Below are positions 22,172 to 37,244 of a stretch of 64,000 nucleotides of DNA, in pieces (positions within the stretch are counted from its first letter, which is position 1; every line of letters begins with the position of its first letter). The DNA lies in the NCBI GenBank assembly GCA_004335635.1, contig QAXH01006441.1, positions 36,693 to 100,692 of the forward strand, given 5' to 3'. The notes beneath the pieces are model-generated. The model was not told the origin of the DNA. It saw nothing but the letters and a program-made list of their open reading frames with translations, and did no database searches. The position numbers and the translations under genes were made by a program. Source of the stretch: Chloromonas sp. AAM2. Lineage: Eukaryota > Chlorophyta > Chlorophyceae > Chlamydomonadales > Chlamydomonadaceae.

Positions 22172-23136
22172 ATGGCCATGATCGCTTCATCCCACCGCGT
22201 GGCACAGGCAGCAGTAGTCCAGCGGCCTCGCGCTTCCGTGCGCCCAGCCCGTGCTGTATTTGTGCGGGCTACTCCTCAAAAGAGCCTAGACGCCCAACTA
22301 AAGGTGAGTGTCTTGCGTCACCGCCTTTCACAGCAAAACCCCGAGACATCGAAACCGGAACCTCTGGAAGGCCTGGATCAGGCCAATACAGCATGATCTG
22401 CCAGCCTGAATGATTGGATTCAGACGCAGTATGCCAGCTCCTACGCCTTGCCCAAGTCATCTCACCAGTCCAATGAGTTCTCACCCGGTGCAGGAAGCGC
22501 TTGAGGCCGCCGAACGAGACTGCGGCGAGAAGGGCGTGAAGAGCAAGGTACGTGGTGGTCTCACTGGCGTCTAGTGCGCAGCTGACAAGACGTCCATTGA
22601 TGACAATGGGTAGGGAGTAGGGTTTCGTGCCGGAGGTTTGTGTGCATTGCATCAAACATTCCTGTTCGAGCGATGCCGAACGTATCGCTGTGAGTCGTCA
22701 TGCGTCCTCAAACAATGCTGCATGGGCACAGCGAAAATGGACAAGGCATATCATTCTAGAATTGTTTGATCTGCGCACTGCAATGACACGATGTGAATGT
22801 CTGTGCAGGACTGTGAAGTTGCATGGGACCAGGCAGAGGAGATGTTGGCAGCAAAGTCCCACCGGAAGGTAGGTGCATCACGCCAGCTTGATATGGCTGA
22901 GTGTATGGGGCATGGAGCTCGCAAATGTTTGCTGTCGACAGTTCAGCCCGTCAATGCTATTATGCTGACAACCACATGCAAGGCTGAAGGTGGAGCAACA
23001 TGAAGTCCACTGATACCACTGATAAGAATTGTGTCATGCACTTGTGCAGGTTAACTCACAGGAGAACTCTGACCCTCTTGAGGCATACTGCAAGGACAAT
23101 GAAGACGAGGACGAGTGCCGCATGCACGATGTTTGA
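22172..23136 (+). CDS. CP12: Chloroplast protein CP12, Calvin-cycle redox regulator
   Basis: Small, intrinsically disordered stromal protein that links GAPDH and phosphoribulokinase into an inactive complex in the dark. Exons 22172-22303, 22494-22547, 22809-22868 and 23050-23136 give exactly 110 residues. Residues 1 to about 40 are a typical algal plastid transit peptide (MAMIASSHRVAQAAVVQRPR). The mature part has the N-terminal Cys pair in ERDCGEKGVKSKDCEVAWDQ (PRK side) and the C-terminal pair in EAYCKDNEDEDECRMHDV (GAPDH side), the two disulfides that thioredoxin reduces in light. The WDQAEEMLAAKSH helix sits where CP12 has its conserved AWD.VEEL core. The last residues differ from the usual ECRTYDN-like end. 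It stands alone, divergent from the GH2 gene. Confidence 0.96.
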
Positions 23137-25560
23137 GATGTTACTCCATTCTAGAAAATGACAAGCGCAGCCAGCGTGGCCGCCATGCAAGCGGGGCTGT
23201 GAACGGCATCAGCTGAGTTTTTTGAAGATCCTTTCTGTGACCGCTGCAGGTGTTTTTCAGCAGGTTGTGCCAGGTAGTGGTGTTGCACACCCTAGGCACT
23301 CGTCAGGATGATAGCATCCTGCAAATGTCGAACGTTTAAGAAGTGTGATATACCAAATCATTAGTGCTCATCTGCCTGCATGCCCTGTCTGAGGCTTAGT
23401 CAGGAGCCGTCAACATTGCTATGAATTCCTTGTGTCTTATCACCAGAGTGTATGACGTTTGCCTTTGTTATCTCTGGATTTTGCGTTCAAGAGCAGACAT
23501 GTTATCGATCACACTGTACGGATAGTGCCAGGACGCACTTGTAAACAAACATTATGAGGGTGGAGTTGAGTCATGACGGTGTCTGTGCTGCGAATGAGTC
23601 AAAATGCAAGTTGTGAAAGGAACTTTTCGTTGGCCAACTCTGATACGGATCTGACTGCACTACATCAGCAGTGGGGTAACTCAGCACAGTGTTGCAGACT
23701 CTCAATGCATTCCGGAAAACTGTGAAGAAAAATGTGAATTGTACACAAACTAGGCGAGAAGACTGCAGAAGCATACTAGACCTTTTATACCCAATCTGCC
23801 GGAACTGGTCAGGATGTGAGCTTGAAATGTGGTCATGAAATGATGATCTAATCAAAATGTGATCGTTCAGTTTCTTCTACTATCCCACCAGCTGAAACAA
23901 TTGGGCATATTACAATCAGCCATTGTATTAGTCAAATGGATAATGTGGGTCAGCTCACAGAACACCGAGCTGCCGTCCAACCAAGAACTGCAGCCTCTCT
24001 TTGAAATGCAGCCTGGGATGTGTACAGGAGATGGGGAAGGAACGAGGACACAATGTTTTACCATTGTCCATCTACAGCTTGTGACAGCGGAACAAATTAC
24101 CACTTTACTTGAAAATGGCACTCTCCTGGCGTCCATCCCATGCCAGCCATGGCAATGCTGTCTCTGCCTGCTGGGTGGCTGGTACTTGACCACTTGACTA
24201 GCTGGCCGGCTGCTACTTCGTTGTGGAGGTGCAACGTGATACCGACTTTAGTATTACTTGGCAGGCCAGGACACACTGACACCCCAAAGCAACAACCAGC
24301 ACCAGCAGCATTCCGAATTACAAGGCAACATGACAGTTAGGAGAAAGCCGGTTGGCTAGTTGGCAAGTGACGGCAGCCTGCATTCTTGTCAGCACGTCAT
24401 GCTTGCAGGCACTCTACAGAGAGCGGCGAGATGCGCATGGTCCTATCTGTGACCTGGTCCATGTAAGCAGTCCTCTGTGAGGAAAGCACGTCACCAGTCC
24501 TGGATAACCCTACTATGCTAACTCACAAGCAATCCACTAAACCTTGAGGCGCACAACAAGCAGTGCAGTTGCTGCCATGGCCATGAGGACTACATGCCAG
24601 CAGGTCCTGTACAACACACCCACACTGGCCTAACAAGCTGAAGAAAGTAGCCCGCTGTGCTAGTTGGCATAAATGCAAAACGCACTTTAGGGCAGCCGCT
24701 CCCACACTATTCCTGGTACACACGCCAAACAGAAAAGGAGGAGAAGGGAGACATCAGACAGTGTCTTACCCAACACGACAATAAACATGTTCTTTGGCAG
24801 ATGGTATTCTACAGTGCACTTCATGTCAGTCACTCAGCACTGGAGTGAGCATGCTGGTGTGTTCAACTTCCAACGCAACCAAACTCATCAGAGAAAAACG
24901 TTTATGGACCGGGTCTTGTGCACAAAGTGTACTGTACCACCCATCCATGCCGTCTACAACGCACTGCCACTCTTTGACTGCCAGAGTGCAAGGGGCCATG
25001 GGAAGGCACGCCGCATGGCCAGTGCAACCGTAGCCTCACCATGCACCTAATGCCTGAGCTGGCGGCATGGTTAGATCACTCCCTGCATTGGTTTTCGGTT
25101 CACCAGCTGTCTATCCTTTCCAATTATCAATTGCGTCTAGAGAACATTGGTCACGATGAATCGGGGCCAGAGAATACGCTTGCAGGTTTGTTCAGCTGTG
25201 AAAGCATTGCCCTTGGCCCAGTCAAGAGGAAAATGATGCTGACACTGCATAGCATGTGTCATTCAACTGCTGTCCGTGAGTTCGTGTCAGGACATACAGT
25301 TCTCAGTGCACGCAGGCGGTCTATGCGTAATGGACATGGGTGCAACACATCGGACACACAATTGGGATGGTGGCAGATTGGCAACTATCAGCAATGAAAT
25401 AACTTCTGCCGCTTTTTCCTTGCCAAGCTATTAATCCATGTAGCAGTACAACTCTCCTGTCAAGCTGTCACCCGGCATGTGCAGCGTCTGAATGGTACAA
25501 ACACTTAGATCGCAAAGGACGCGCATCAGCATTTCATCTTGTTGTCATTGCCATGTGCCT
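23137..25560. other. Convergent intergenic region, CP12 to NEK
   Basis: 2.4 kb with no exon that I can support on either strand. It should contain the 3' UTRs of both flanking genes. The longest open frames (for example 23859-24197) show no splice sites, domain or composition of a gene. Confidence 0.6.
23540..23544 (+). terminator. TGTAA polyadenylation-like signal, CP12
   Basis: TGTAA about 400 bp after the CP12 stop, a normal distance for a chlorophyte 3' UTR. Confidence 0.45.
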
Positions 25561-28500
25561 CTATCTTACCCAACTTGATGCTAGATGTGCCTCTAGGAAA
25601 AGCAGTTCGTCCAGCATTGGCAGCAAATCCGACACTCGCTCATCGTCTGTCTGAGTCGCACCCTCTCCCTGGCTAAGGATGTAGGATATCTCGCTAACAA
25701 GGAAGCTGTAGCTGTGGCCTGGGTCAGCCCACCCGTCAAGGGACCTGCCTACCGCACTACCTGTCCACAGGCCGCTGCCGGGCGGCTGCTCCTGCTGCAA
25801 CTGCGCAGCCCTAACTGCCTGCAAAGCCTCACTCAGCACGCCAGCACCTAACTGCTGCTCTAGCTGCTGTCGTAGAGAAAATGCACGGCTGGCAGGCAAT
25901 GAGATGCCTCTGTCCGTTCCGCCGGTTGCGGCCGCCACATCCTGTGCTGGTGTGCAGGGCCGCACTGCAGCAATGGCAGCTGGTGCGTCCTGCTGCAAAC
26001 TCTTGTCACCAGGCATAGGCTGCTTCCAGCTGTCCGCCAAAGGCGTAGCATGGCTCGCAATTGGTGGCAGGCGACCAGGGCGCATCATGCTCCCAGCAAT
26101 GGCGCTTGCTACGATCCAATCGCCAGTTTCCTGCATAGGGTGCTCCTCGACAATCCCTGCCAGGGGTGGGGCTTCGGCCACAGGTGCACCGCCCGGCCCT
26201 ACGAGGGCTGGAACCTCACTAGCCGCAGAGCTGCTGCTTGTGTAACGTCTGTAAACCATGCGTCCGGGGTTTGGACCCGCAGCTGTGGCAGGTTCACCCC
26301 AGGCAGGCTGAACAGCACCCTGAAAGCCTGCCGAAGGCAGGGCGCCAGCCAGCCAAGAAACGTCTGCATTGGCGCCACCTGTCACTCCTGGCTCCACTTC
26401 GCTCCACCCGCTTGCATCCGTTTCTCTCTGCTCAGTGCGTTTCACCGCTGGCCGCCTGAAGCTTGCTGTCATCATCCTTGCATCCGGCGCTATGTCCCCG
26501 TACCCACCGCCTGTGGTGATGGCCCAGGCAGCGTGGGCTGCAGCGGCGGGTAGGGGTGCGAGGACGCTGGGTGGTGCTGGCACGAGCCCTGCTACCTGGT
26601 GAGTCAGCAGCAGCAGCTCCAATGCGGGTTCGGCCCTCCCTACAGGAACAACCACACAGGTGACGTTGCTGCGTGGGGACGAAACGTCAAGCGAACTAAT
26701 GCAGCTGTGCACAATGGAGCTGTGCACAATGCAGCTGTGCACAATGGGCACAATGCAGCTGAGGCACGGTGCGAAGAAGGGCATACCCTATGAAGCTAGC
26801 TGACACGCATCACGCATGTGGCCAGCAAAAGATAAGGAGGCTACTGCAAGAGAACAGTTGACAACTATACGTGGAATGTCGGTTGGTTATGTGCGCATGC
26901 AGCGTTACGTGCTGGGCCTGCTTGAGTGGGGCCAGAGCGGCATCCCAGCGGCACCTACCCAGAGCATGTGTGCCATGTGCATGGGCGGCCGTCACACAGG
27001 CAGGCCCAGCACGTTCGCTTGCCGCTGGAGCAGCGCTAGCTCTGCATACTTGACCCCCTTGCCTGGACGGGCAGCAAAGACGTTTACAAACACGGCGTGA
27101 CTTTCAGCCACCGGTTCCCTTCCATCCTGGGCCAAAGCATGACTAACTCTGACTTCTGATCAGCTGGCCCGGTGCACACAAATGACGTGCTTGTAACCCG
27201 GGACAGAATGCCTGACTCATGGCATGTGAGAACTTCAGCAACGAAGAACTGGGCCTTGCGCAACCAGCTCTTCAGAATTCAGGGTTAGTCATGCTTTGGC
27301 CCAGTGAAGTTCTCACATGCCTTGAGCCAGGCTTTTCTGTCCCGAGTTACAAGCACGCCATTTGTGCGAAATCGTGCCTCAAGGCTTTACATGGCAGCAT
27401 GGCGTTCTTGCAATCCGAACAAATCCTTGTCCTAGGCATCACCCTATGCCACACACAGCTAAGAATACCAAAAGAAGGGCGTGCCTGCCCGGACATGGCC
27501 TTAATTGCCAAAGCGAATCATTGCAGCCCCCGTTGAGTTGCTAACAGATTGTTGTGGCGCTCGTTGCCAACCATGTGATGCTTTTGCAACTGTTAGAGCA
27601 ACCTTGTGAGCCTGTTCTCCTGCCCCTGAGGCTTGCTGCAGCTGTTGTGACCGCACCTGGCAGTTGGTTGGCCTTGAGCCCCGCCACGACCTGCTGCATT
27701 TGCTGCCCGTCCATGCTGCCCAGCACCATGGAGTCGCCCCCCGCTGCCATGCCCATGGCCTCGTCCTGCTGGGCTGTGGGCGCTGCCATAGCGGGAGGGG
27801 GCAGATCCTTGAGGAGCGACTGGAGCGAGAAACCTGCACGGTGCGGGATAGGCAAGCCTCGCACTCAAAACACTTGATAATTGGCATAATGCTGATTGTA
27901 AACAAAAACTTCAGAACAACGATTGGAGGGAGAAACTTGTGCAGCACGGGAAATTCAAGTATGCGTACATAAGAATAGGCTAGATGTACATAACAGTATG
28001 CGGGCTAGATAATGAAAGGCACGCGACCTAGATAATGAAAGGCACGCGACCATGGCCCTCCGTCCGAGAGCGTAGAGTGGGTAGGTGAGCATGTGTACAA
28101 CCGTGGCCGTCCATCACTACATCAGCACAATGGTGCCTGCAACTGACGTGCGCCTTTCAAATAAGTTTCTGTGTCCTGTTTGTGGTTGAGCGCATGCCAT
28201 GACAAGGTTGAACACCCAAAGAAATGCCAAACATATACATGTACACCCGGGTGGGTCCGTGCATGAAAGATGACGTGTGCAAGGGGAACACAGGGTCACC
28301 AGCGTATGGCCGCTTACCGTCAATGAGTGCTGAGTCAGACAGAGCGTCTTCCAGTTGCTGAGGGAGCAGGTTGCGGCGCACTTCAGGCTGCTGGACCACC
28401 GCTGCCGGTGGTGGTGGGGCGGCGGGCGTGGGAGGGGAGGCAGCGTAGCCGCCGCGCAGCTCACCACCTGTGCTCACTGCCTCGCCATTACTGGACAGCC

Positions 28501-31500
28501 TGTGGAGGCAGAGCGCACACGAGTGTGCTTGGCGAGGACAGAAGAAGCATGCCGGGACAGCAGAAGCATGCAGCCAATGGCCTTGACGTTCAGTTATCCG
28601 GATGATGTGCCAACAGAGAGCAGAAGCAAACGGCCTACTTGGTTGTTGCGACATTTGATGACGACAGGCCCACACTGTGACATGCTTGTGCAGCTGGCAT
28701 GCCCAGTGGCATGAAAAACATTGGCAGGCCTGTTGCCACAAGCCAGGGGAAAGTTGCAAACTGACACTGACCCTGTTGCGCAGCCCCTGACCCGCACTCC
28801 TATGGCCGCACCTGCTCTTTGCCACGACCGCTGCCAGTTGTGCCAGCATTGAGGGCGGCAGCTTCATGCGCCACGTGCTCCACCCCGCGGGCCCTGCGGC
28901 ACTGAGTGAGTCCAGGTACTGCTGGACATGGCGCACCACTGAGGGGTGCTGCAGCAGATCGTTCACCTGAGGCAGAGCGTGGGACGGTGCAGTCAAACAC
29001 AAGCTTGAATGGATTGATGCTGGGCGAGAGAATGGGTGAATGACAACTAAGAAGGCAACAGCATGTGGGCCTGTGCAGAGCCTAAGAGGCGGACGTGCTC
29101 GTGTGCATCCGGCACACGCCAGTAGAAGAGGAGCAATCCTTGTGATGCAACATGACAGGCACCTGCAAAGACACGACTTGAGATGTTTGCAAGCAGGCGG
29201 CATTTGCAGTACCCGTCCCTTCGTAGCTGGCACCAGCCTCATGCCGCCCATCATTCTTGTGATGCGACATGAAAAGGCAAACTACCAAGACACGACATCT
29301 GGATCATGAAAAGCATGTTGCACCTGCAGTCCTGCATGTGTTAGCAGGTGGTACCAGCCTCATGACGCCCCATTCACCAGCCTCACCTCAGGCCTGTTCT
29401 TGACCGTCTTGCACAGCATGCTACCCACAATCTCCCGCATTTCCTGGCTGAAGTGCGTGGGAATGGGGTCATAGTTGCCGCGGATGACCTGGGGAGGGGC
29501 ACAGACGGCAAAACATGATGAATATCTCGGTGATGCACACGCTGGGTGGTCATGCAGACCGACTGTGTGAGCCAGCAATGACAAGGCATGGTTTGCTGCT
29601 GGCCTCATTGTCAGTTCGCTTTATTTTGTGCTAGCACGGCTGCTAGCATTCTGACGAACGGCAGGTTCAGCGCTATTGTGGGGTCAACGTAAAACAAAAC
29701 CAACCTGCACTGCAGAGCAAGCCCAGCAGCAGGACAACCTGATGCAACTACAGTGAACCATGCACGCCGCTCTGTTGAGCCATTCGCAGTGAGGCAAGCT
29801 GGCAACTGCGGGCCAGATGACAGGCGCAAGACAAACGCCATTCCATCCCCGCCTGAACCCCTGACCTGACCCGGCAACGTGTGATGAACCATTCTGCCAT
29901 CCCTGCCATCGCTCAATTCAGTTCACCCCCCCTCTGCTCCATTGATCCCATTCTGCTCCATTGATCCCATTCTGCTCCATTGATCCCATTCTGCTCCATT
30001 GATCCCATTCTGCTCCATTGATCCCATTCTGCTCAATCCCTGCCACGCACCCTGATGACCACTCGCGACAGGTTGTCCGCTGCAAAGGCCGGTCTCCCTG
30101 TCAGCATCTCGTACATGACGCAACCCAGGGCCCACACATCACTCTTGTACGAGTAGGGCTGCTCCTCATAGATTTCAGGGGCCCTGCAGCACATGCACAG
30201 AGTACCATGGGTTCAGCAAGGGGGAAACCTGTAGGCAACAATTGGTGAGCAGGCAAAGCAATGCTTTCCATCTACTGATGTGCCTTCAGACCTGGAGCCG
30301 TGCGTGCAGCACAGCGCTCCAGTTTGCCATGCTGTTGACGCCCATATTCTGCAGGACTTGTAATAAATACCATGCAACCACTTACATGTAGTAGGGCGTG
30401 CCAATGGGCGTGCGAGCCATCTCAATCGTGCGCTGGAGTTGTTTGGCCAGCCCAAAGTCACCCAGCAGTACCTGCAACATTATTAGCATTCATGCACTGG
30501 GCATAGTAACGCATAAACACGTAGAATAGGTACAGTCCTATCAAGAGTGGTGCAAAACGCATAATAATAGTTACAGTCTGCCCATAAGTATCACATGAGC
30601 ATGAGATAGGAACTATGGTACCCACACTGTTGCAGCAGCAGCAGATGACTCAGTTTGTGCAAGGCGTGATAGTGTTAAATGGTAATGCCACGGCCTACCT
30701 TGCCCTCACTGATGAATATATTCTGGCTTTTGACATCACGATGCAGAATCTTCTTGCTGTGGCAGTACGACAGCGCCAGTAGCAGCTGCACCAGCCACTG
30801 CCAAGCCAGGTTCTCGTCCATTTTAGTGCTGGAGCGTCTGCAGGACCAGTAATTCAGGAAAGGACATTCGAGACAGGTCAGAGCAACAAGAATGCTGATG
30901 CAACAAGAATGCTGATGGTGTTCCATTGCATGTTCAAGTGCCTAAGGAAGGCTGGTGTGGAAGAGGTTGCTCGACGGTGCATGAAGCTTGATCAGATTCT
31001 GACCGCTTCACTGGCTGGTTACTGAGCGCGCAGGGCAGGATCCTGGGTTTGCATCTATGGTGCTTGATGTTTTCAGCTGGCTCCGTATCTATTGGTGCGT
31101 ACCGCAACTGCTTGATGTAGTGGAAAAGATCCCCGCCCTCACAAAATGCCATGACAAGGCACAGGTCACCATCGTCATGCTTGAAGAACTCCTTGTACGG
31201 AACTGCGGGGCAATCAAATGACACGGCACATCATTCCCAAATGGCAAATGTAACAGTCGACCAGCTTGATGAGCGCATGCTTACCAATGTGTGGATGCCG
31301 AAGAGATGACAGAACCTGCGCTTCGCGCAGGCTGGCCTCTGCCTCGTTCTGCCCGCTGCCATCAAAAGCCACCTTTTTCAGCACGTAGTTCTGCTGGTCT
31401 GCTAAGCTCTTCACCTGATGATGTGATGCAACAATACGGCAGCAGGTCATCCGCCAACACATTCACGAGGCATGCTCTTGGCCGCGATGCAGCATACGGC

Positions 31501-31586
31501 TTCCACCTTCCAAAAGTAGTGCTTACCTTAAAGACCTTGCCATAAGAGCCCTTGCCAACCAGCTCTAACTCAACATAATTCTGCAT
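25561..31586 (-). CDS. NIMA-related (NEK) Ser/Thr protein kinase with long C-terminal tail
   Basis: Kinase exons on the minus strand: 31527-31586, 31285-31414, 31103-31202, 30699-30837, 30386-30471, 30051-30183, 29387-29488; they keep phase. The kinase starts at once ([20 protein letters not shown]), with the glycine loop, LKKV lysine, [10 protein letters not shown] catalytic loop, GDFGLAK and [20 protein letters not shown] activation segment of NEK type. Tail exons 28812-28966, 28318-28499 and 27657-27833 follow, then probably one near 27020-27060 ([21 protein letters not shown]), and a long Pro/Ala-rich exon to 25561. That exon carries [12 protein letters not shown] and, just before the stop, [12 protein letters not shown], which resemble the short conserved C-terminal segment of NEKs. 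Joining of the last two exons is not resolved, and a GTAAGA next to the stop could be a further donor. In algae NEKs act at basal bodies, cilia and in mitosis. Confidence 0.85.
26699..26765. repeat. Short tandem repeat near the last NEK exon
   Basis: About four units of GCAGCTGTGCACAAT (15 bp, variants). It lies just 5' of the last NEK exon on the minus strand, in presumed intron. Confidence 0.85.
27127..27367. repeat. Interleaved double inverted repeat in a NEK intron
   Basis: Segment A (27127-27167, core GGGCCAAAGCATGACTAAC) pairs with 27265-27305, and segment B (27174-27237, core GGCATGTGAGAACTTC) pairs with 27307-27367. The order is A, B, A', B', so the two hairpins are mutually exclusive or pseudoknot-like. 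Arms are about 41 and 60 bp with few mismatches. Confidence 0.85.
28005..28050. repeat. Perfect 23-bp tandem duplication
   Basis: Two identical head-to-tail copies starting CTAGATAATGAAAGGCACGC in a NEK intron. Confidence 0.95.
29934..30034. repeat. 19-bp tandem repeat in a NEK intron
   Basis: Five full units of CTGCTCCATTGATCCCATT and a partial one, 17 bp from the donor of the exon ending at 30051. Confidence 0.97.
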
Positions 31587-32350
31587 CGTCCCCAATCACG
31601 ATCTCCAAAATTTACGAGTTGGTGGTACTCGCTTTCGTGAATCGTCCAAAAGTGTGTTGTGTACAGCTGTGGTTATGCATTGTGAACCCTGTGCGAGGAC
31701 TGGACATGCATGTTTTGAGGAATCGCCAACATTCCTGGAGTTCAGCGGCAAGCATCCCCTGAATTGTATTGATGGGAATTGAGGACCCTGATGTCGTCCG
31801 GCACTCCGTCCTCGTGAGTTGCCAATGCAGGGGCGGGTGGCCATGTGACGGCGACGGTTTTACATCCGCTGCCATCTTTGGCAGACCGCAGGCAAGCCTT
31901 GGCACGCTGTCTTGCAGCTTCCTTGCCATCGCATCTCTATAAAAGCCGCTGGGCTGCTCTGAAGGAGAAAAGGCTGCAGCTACTGCGCGCGGAGCAGGGT
32001 AAGTGGAAGCAGAAAGGCATATGTGTGTCTAGGTTTGCTTCCCCGTGTCAAAGTCAAAACAATCCACTGGATGCCTGATCTCTGGTGCTGCCAGCGGGTG
32101 AAATCTCAGGGTTTCAGGATTTACGGGAGATTAACCCCAGGCGGCAGCCAGCAGGCCTCAGCCTACCTGTACGCCTGCAGGCATGCCGTGCAGATCAGCC
32201 TACCTTTGCCGTTAAGGCGTGTTGATTCAAGTGCCAAGATAGCTGCCCTGCAGGGCTTCGCCCACACCGGCAAGTGCCGTCCCATTTACAATTTGTTTTG
32301 CATGCAGGGCTTGCCTCTGGCCTTCACGGTAGCCGTTTGGCTCTCCCACA
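31587..32350. promoter_or_regulatory. Divergent promoter region, NEK / CDPK
   Basis: 764 bp between the start codons of head-to-head kinase genes. The right part probably holds a non-coding first CDPK exon ending near 31998 at GCAGG|GTAAGTG, with a 5'-UTR intron running to an acceptor near 32308; both are inferred. Confidence 0.5.
31940..31946 (+). promoter_or_regulatory. TATA box of the CDPK gene
   Basis: TATAAAA in the context TCTCTATAAAAGCCGC. It is followed within 60 bp by a good donor, consistent with a short 5'-UTR exon. Confidence 0.6.
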
Positions 32351-35302
<2,952 letters not shown>

Positions 35303-35408
35303 GGGGGTGAGGTTATGGTACAAACTAACTACAACCTGCTTATGTGCCCAAGAATACCCAAGCTCTGCAATCATCGCACAGCAACCGCTTGGCCAGCTCT
35401 GATCCTAC

Positions 35409-35440
35409 CAATCACCAGATTGTTACCAATCTGGTGATTG
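35409..35440. repeat. Perfect 14-bp hairpin with 4-nt loop
   Basis: CAATCACCAGATTG, loop TTAC, CAATCTGGTGATTG, 107 bp after the CDPK stop and so probably in its 3' UTR. Confidence 0.9.
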
Positions 35441-36909
35441 TTGCAACTGCTCATATCAGTGTATAGGACGTTTAGCAAGCTGGCCCACATGCACCAAGCG
35501 CGGATGCTGGCATGCCATGCAAGACACGAGTCTGGATACCATCCTGACCAATCTTGAGCAAATCTCACGGAAAATGAAGGTGTGTCACTGGCCCACTGCC
35601 CTGAGTGAAGTGTGTGTTCCTTGCTGCCTGCAGAACCCGCGAGGTAGAAGGACGACAAGAGTGCACTTAGCGCCCAAAAGCAACTGTGCTGCTACCAGGC
35701 AATCACCAAAGAGCGCGAGAGAATTCAACGTGATTATGTGTGACAGCAACGGCGTGACCTTGTTTGCTTAAATGCAGTACGTGCTAATAGCAACTGTCAG
35801 AGCAGGCCAACAGTGTTAGGATTACGGCCCTTAGCCTTGTGACAGGTCTAGATGAGCAGCAGCGTTGACATGGAAACAGATGCAATCATCCCGCAATCAT
35901 CCTGTGCTAAAGACACTAATGTGGTGAGGCCAGGAAGGTGCGGACTGTTACTCTGTGTCAAACCGATTGTCTCGGACCAACCGCAGTTCTTGTTTTGACC
36001 GCGCCCTCTTGGCTGAACTTGCAAACTAGCCCTGATTTATTAAGCACGTTGTCTGCATCTTCGTGCTGGTGAGATTGAACTTGAAATTCAATTCCGTGGT
36101 GGAGAGGCAGACCTGCTGCAGAGTTGCAGCATACGCAGGTTGGCGAGGAAAAAAACTGATTGTGATTGTGTGAGTTCGCCGTGTAATAGCATGCAGATCA
36201 AAAAACATACAGTCGTCAAGATGTGCACGCCTTTCAGTGGAACACGTGTCACACAGCACGGAAAAGTATGCGGTTGCTTGATGTGATGGGGGGACCCTGT
36301 TCAGAACGACGACACTCCAGAGAAACTTTGCGGTAGCTTGCAATACATGGCAGGTCAGTAGGGATTAGAAGGCCGATTCTTCAGCCTTCACGGTGTAGCA
36401 GTCACTCCAATTGCACCACACACAACCCAAGTGAGAACTCGAGTATGATGTTGTGGAGGGCAGTTTCCTCTCGGACTGGCCGCAGGAAAGTGAATGGCAG
36501 CCGGCATGTGAATTGACTTTCATGCTATATGGCTAGTTGACAGCGGCTATCGAGGCTATTTGACAGAGCCGCATTCGCAAACTCAGCTTGTGTTGGTCTT
36601 GAAGTCGTCGCAAACAATGTGCTGAGAACACCAGACGTTCAAAAAGTCTCATCATCATAACAGGATTGTCAAATCCAGGAAGTGCTTGCGAATGCAGCAG
36701 AGCACACCTGCTCATGGTCACAAGCACATCGTGTTTAGCCTTTGGCTAAACTATTCTGATGTAGGCTGGTGCCTGACTGACACAGCATGTCACACACCGA
36801 GCCAATTCAACCGAACTGAATGACCCACAGGACCTGGCATGTGCGGAAAAAGCACCAGCCAAGAAACCAAACCAATTTGCATGCACGTTGCATTGGGCTC
36901 AGGAGCTGG

Positions 36910-36914
36910 TTACA
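36910..36914 (-). terminator. TGTAA polyadenylation-like signal, hydrolase gene
   Basis: TTACA on the plus strand, about 330 bp past the stop codon of the minus-strand hydrolase. Assigned by position only. Confidence 0.35.
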
Positions 36915-37244
36915 AGCGAGACAGGAGCCGACCACAACCCTATGTAAAGTAGGACGTGCAGACCCTTAGCTTTAAGATGTGCAGAACAACAAAACTATGC
37001 TTGACAGTGCAGTGCTGCAAGGATTCACCAGCGAGGCGCACACATTGCACCAAAAGTCGTTAGGAAGCGGTTCAAAGTCTATACAACACTGAGCCTGTCA
37101 GCACTGTCCGAGTCAGAAGCTGTTTGCATTAGACCAGCGTGGGAGTGATGTGACTTGCGCCAAATGTCAGACGCCAGACAGGGCTGCCATGGCGACCACT
37201 GAGTTGCAAACGCTCTGGGCCTGCAGCCCCTGCGTACAACTAAT

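Larger units (their letters stand above)
35303..37244. other. Convergent intergenic region, CDPK to hydrolase
   Basis: 1.9 kb with no supported gene. A possible spliced tail of CDPK lies around 35510-35770 (open, with a plausible donor after ISRKMK), but nothing confirms it. The hairpin 35409-35440 is the clearest structure. Confidence 0.5.

Noticed and set aside
23859..24197. 112-residue open frame after CP12
   Set aside because: No family motif, ordinary length for chance in this sequence, and an equally long frame lies on the other strand.
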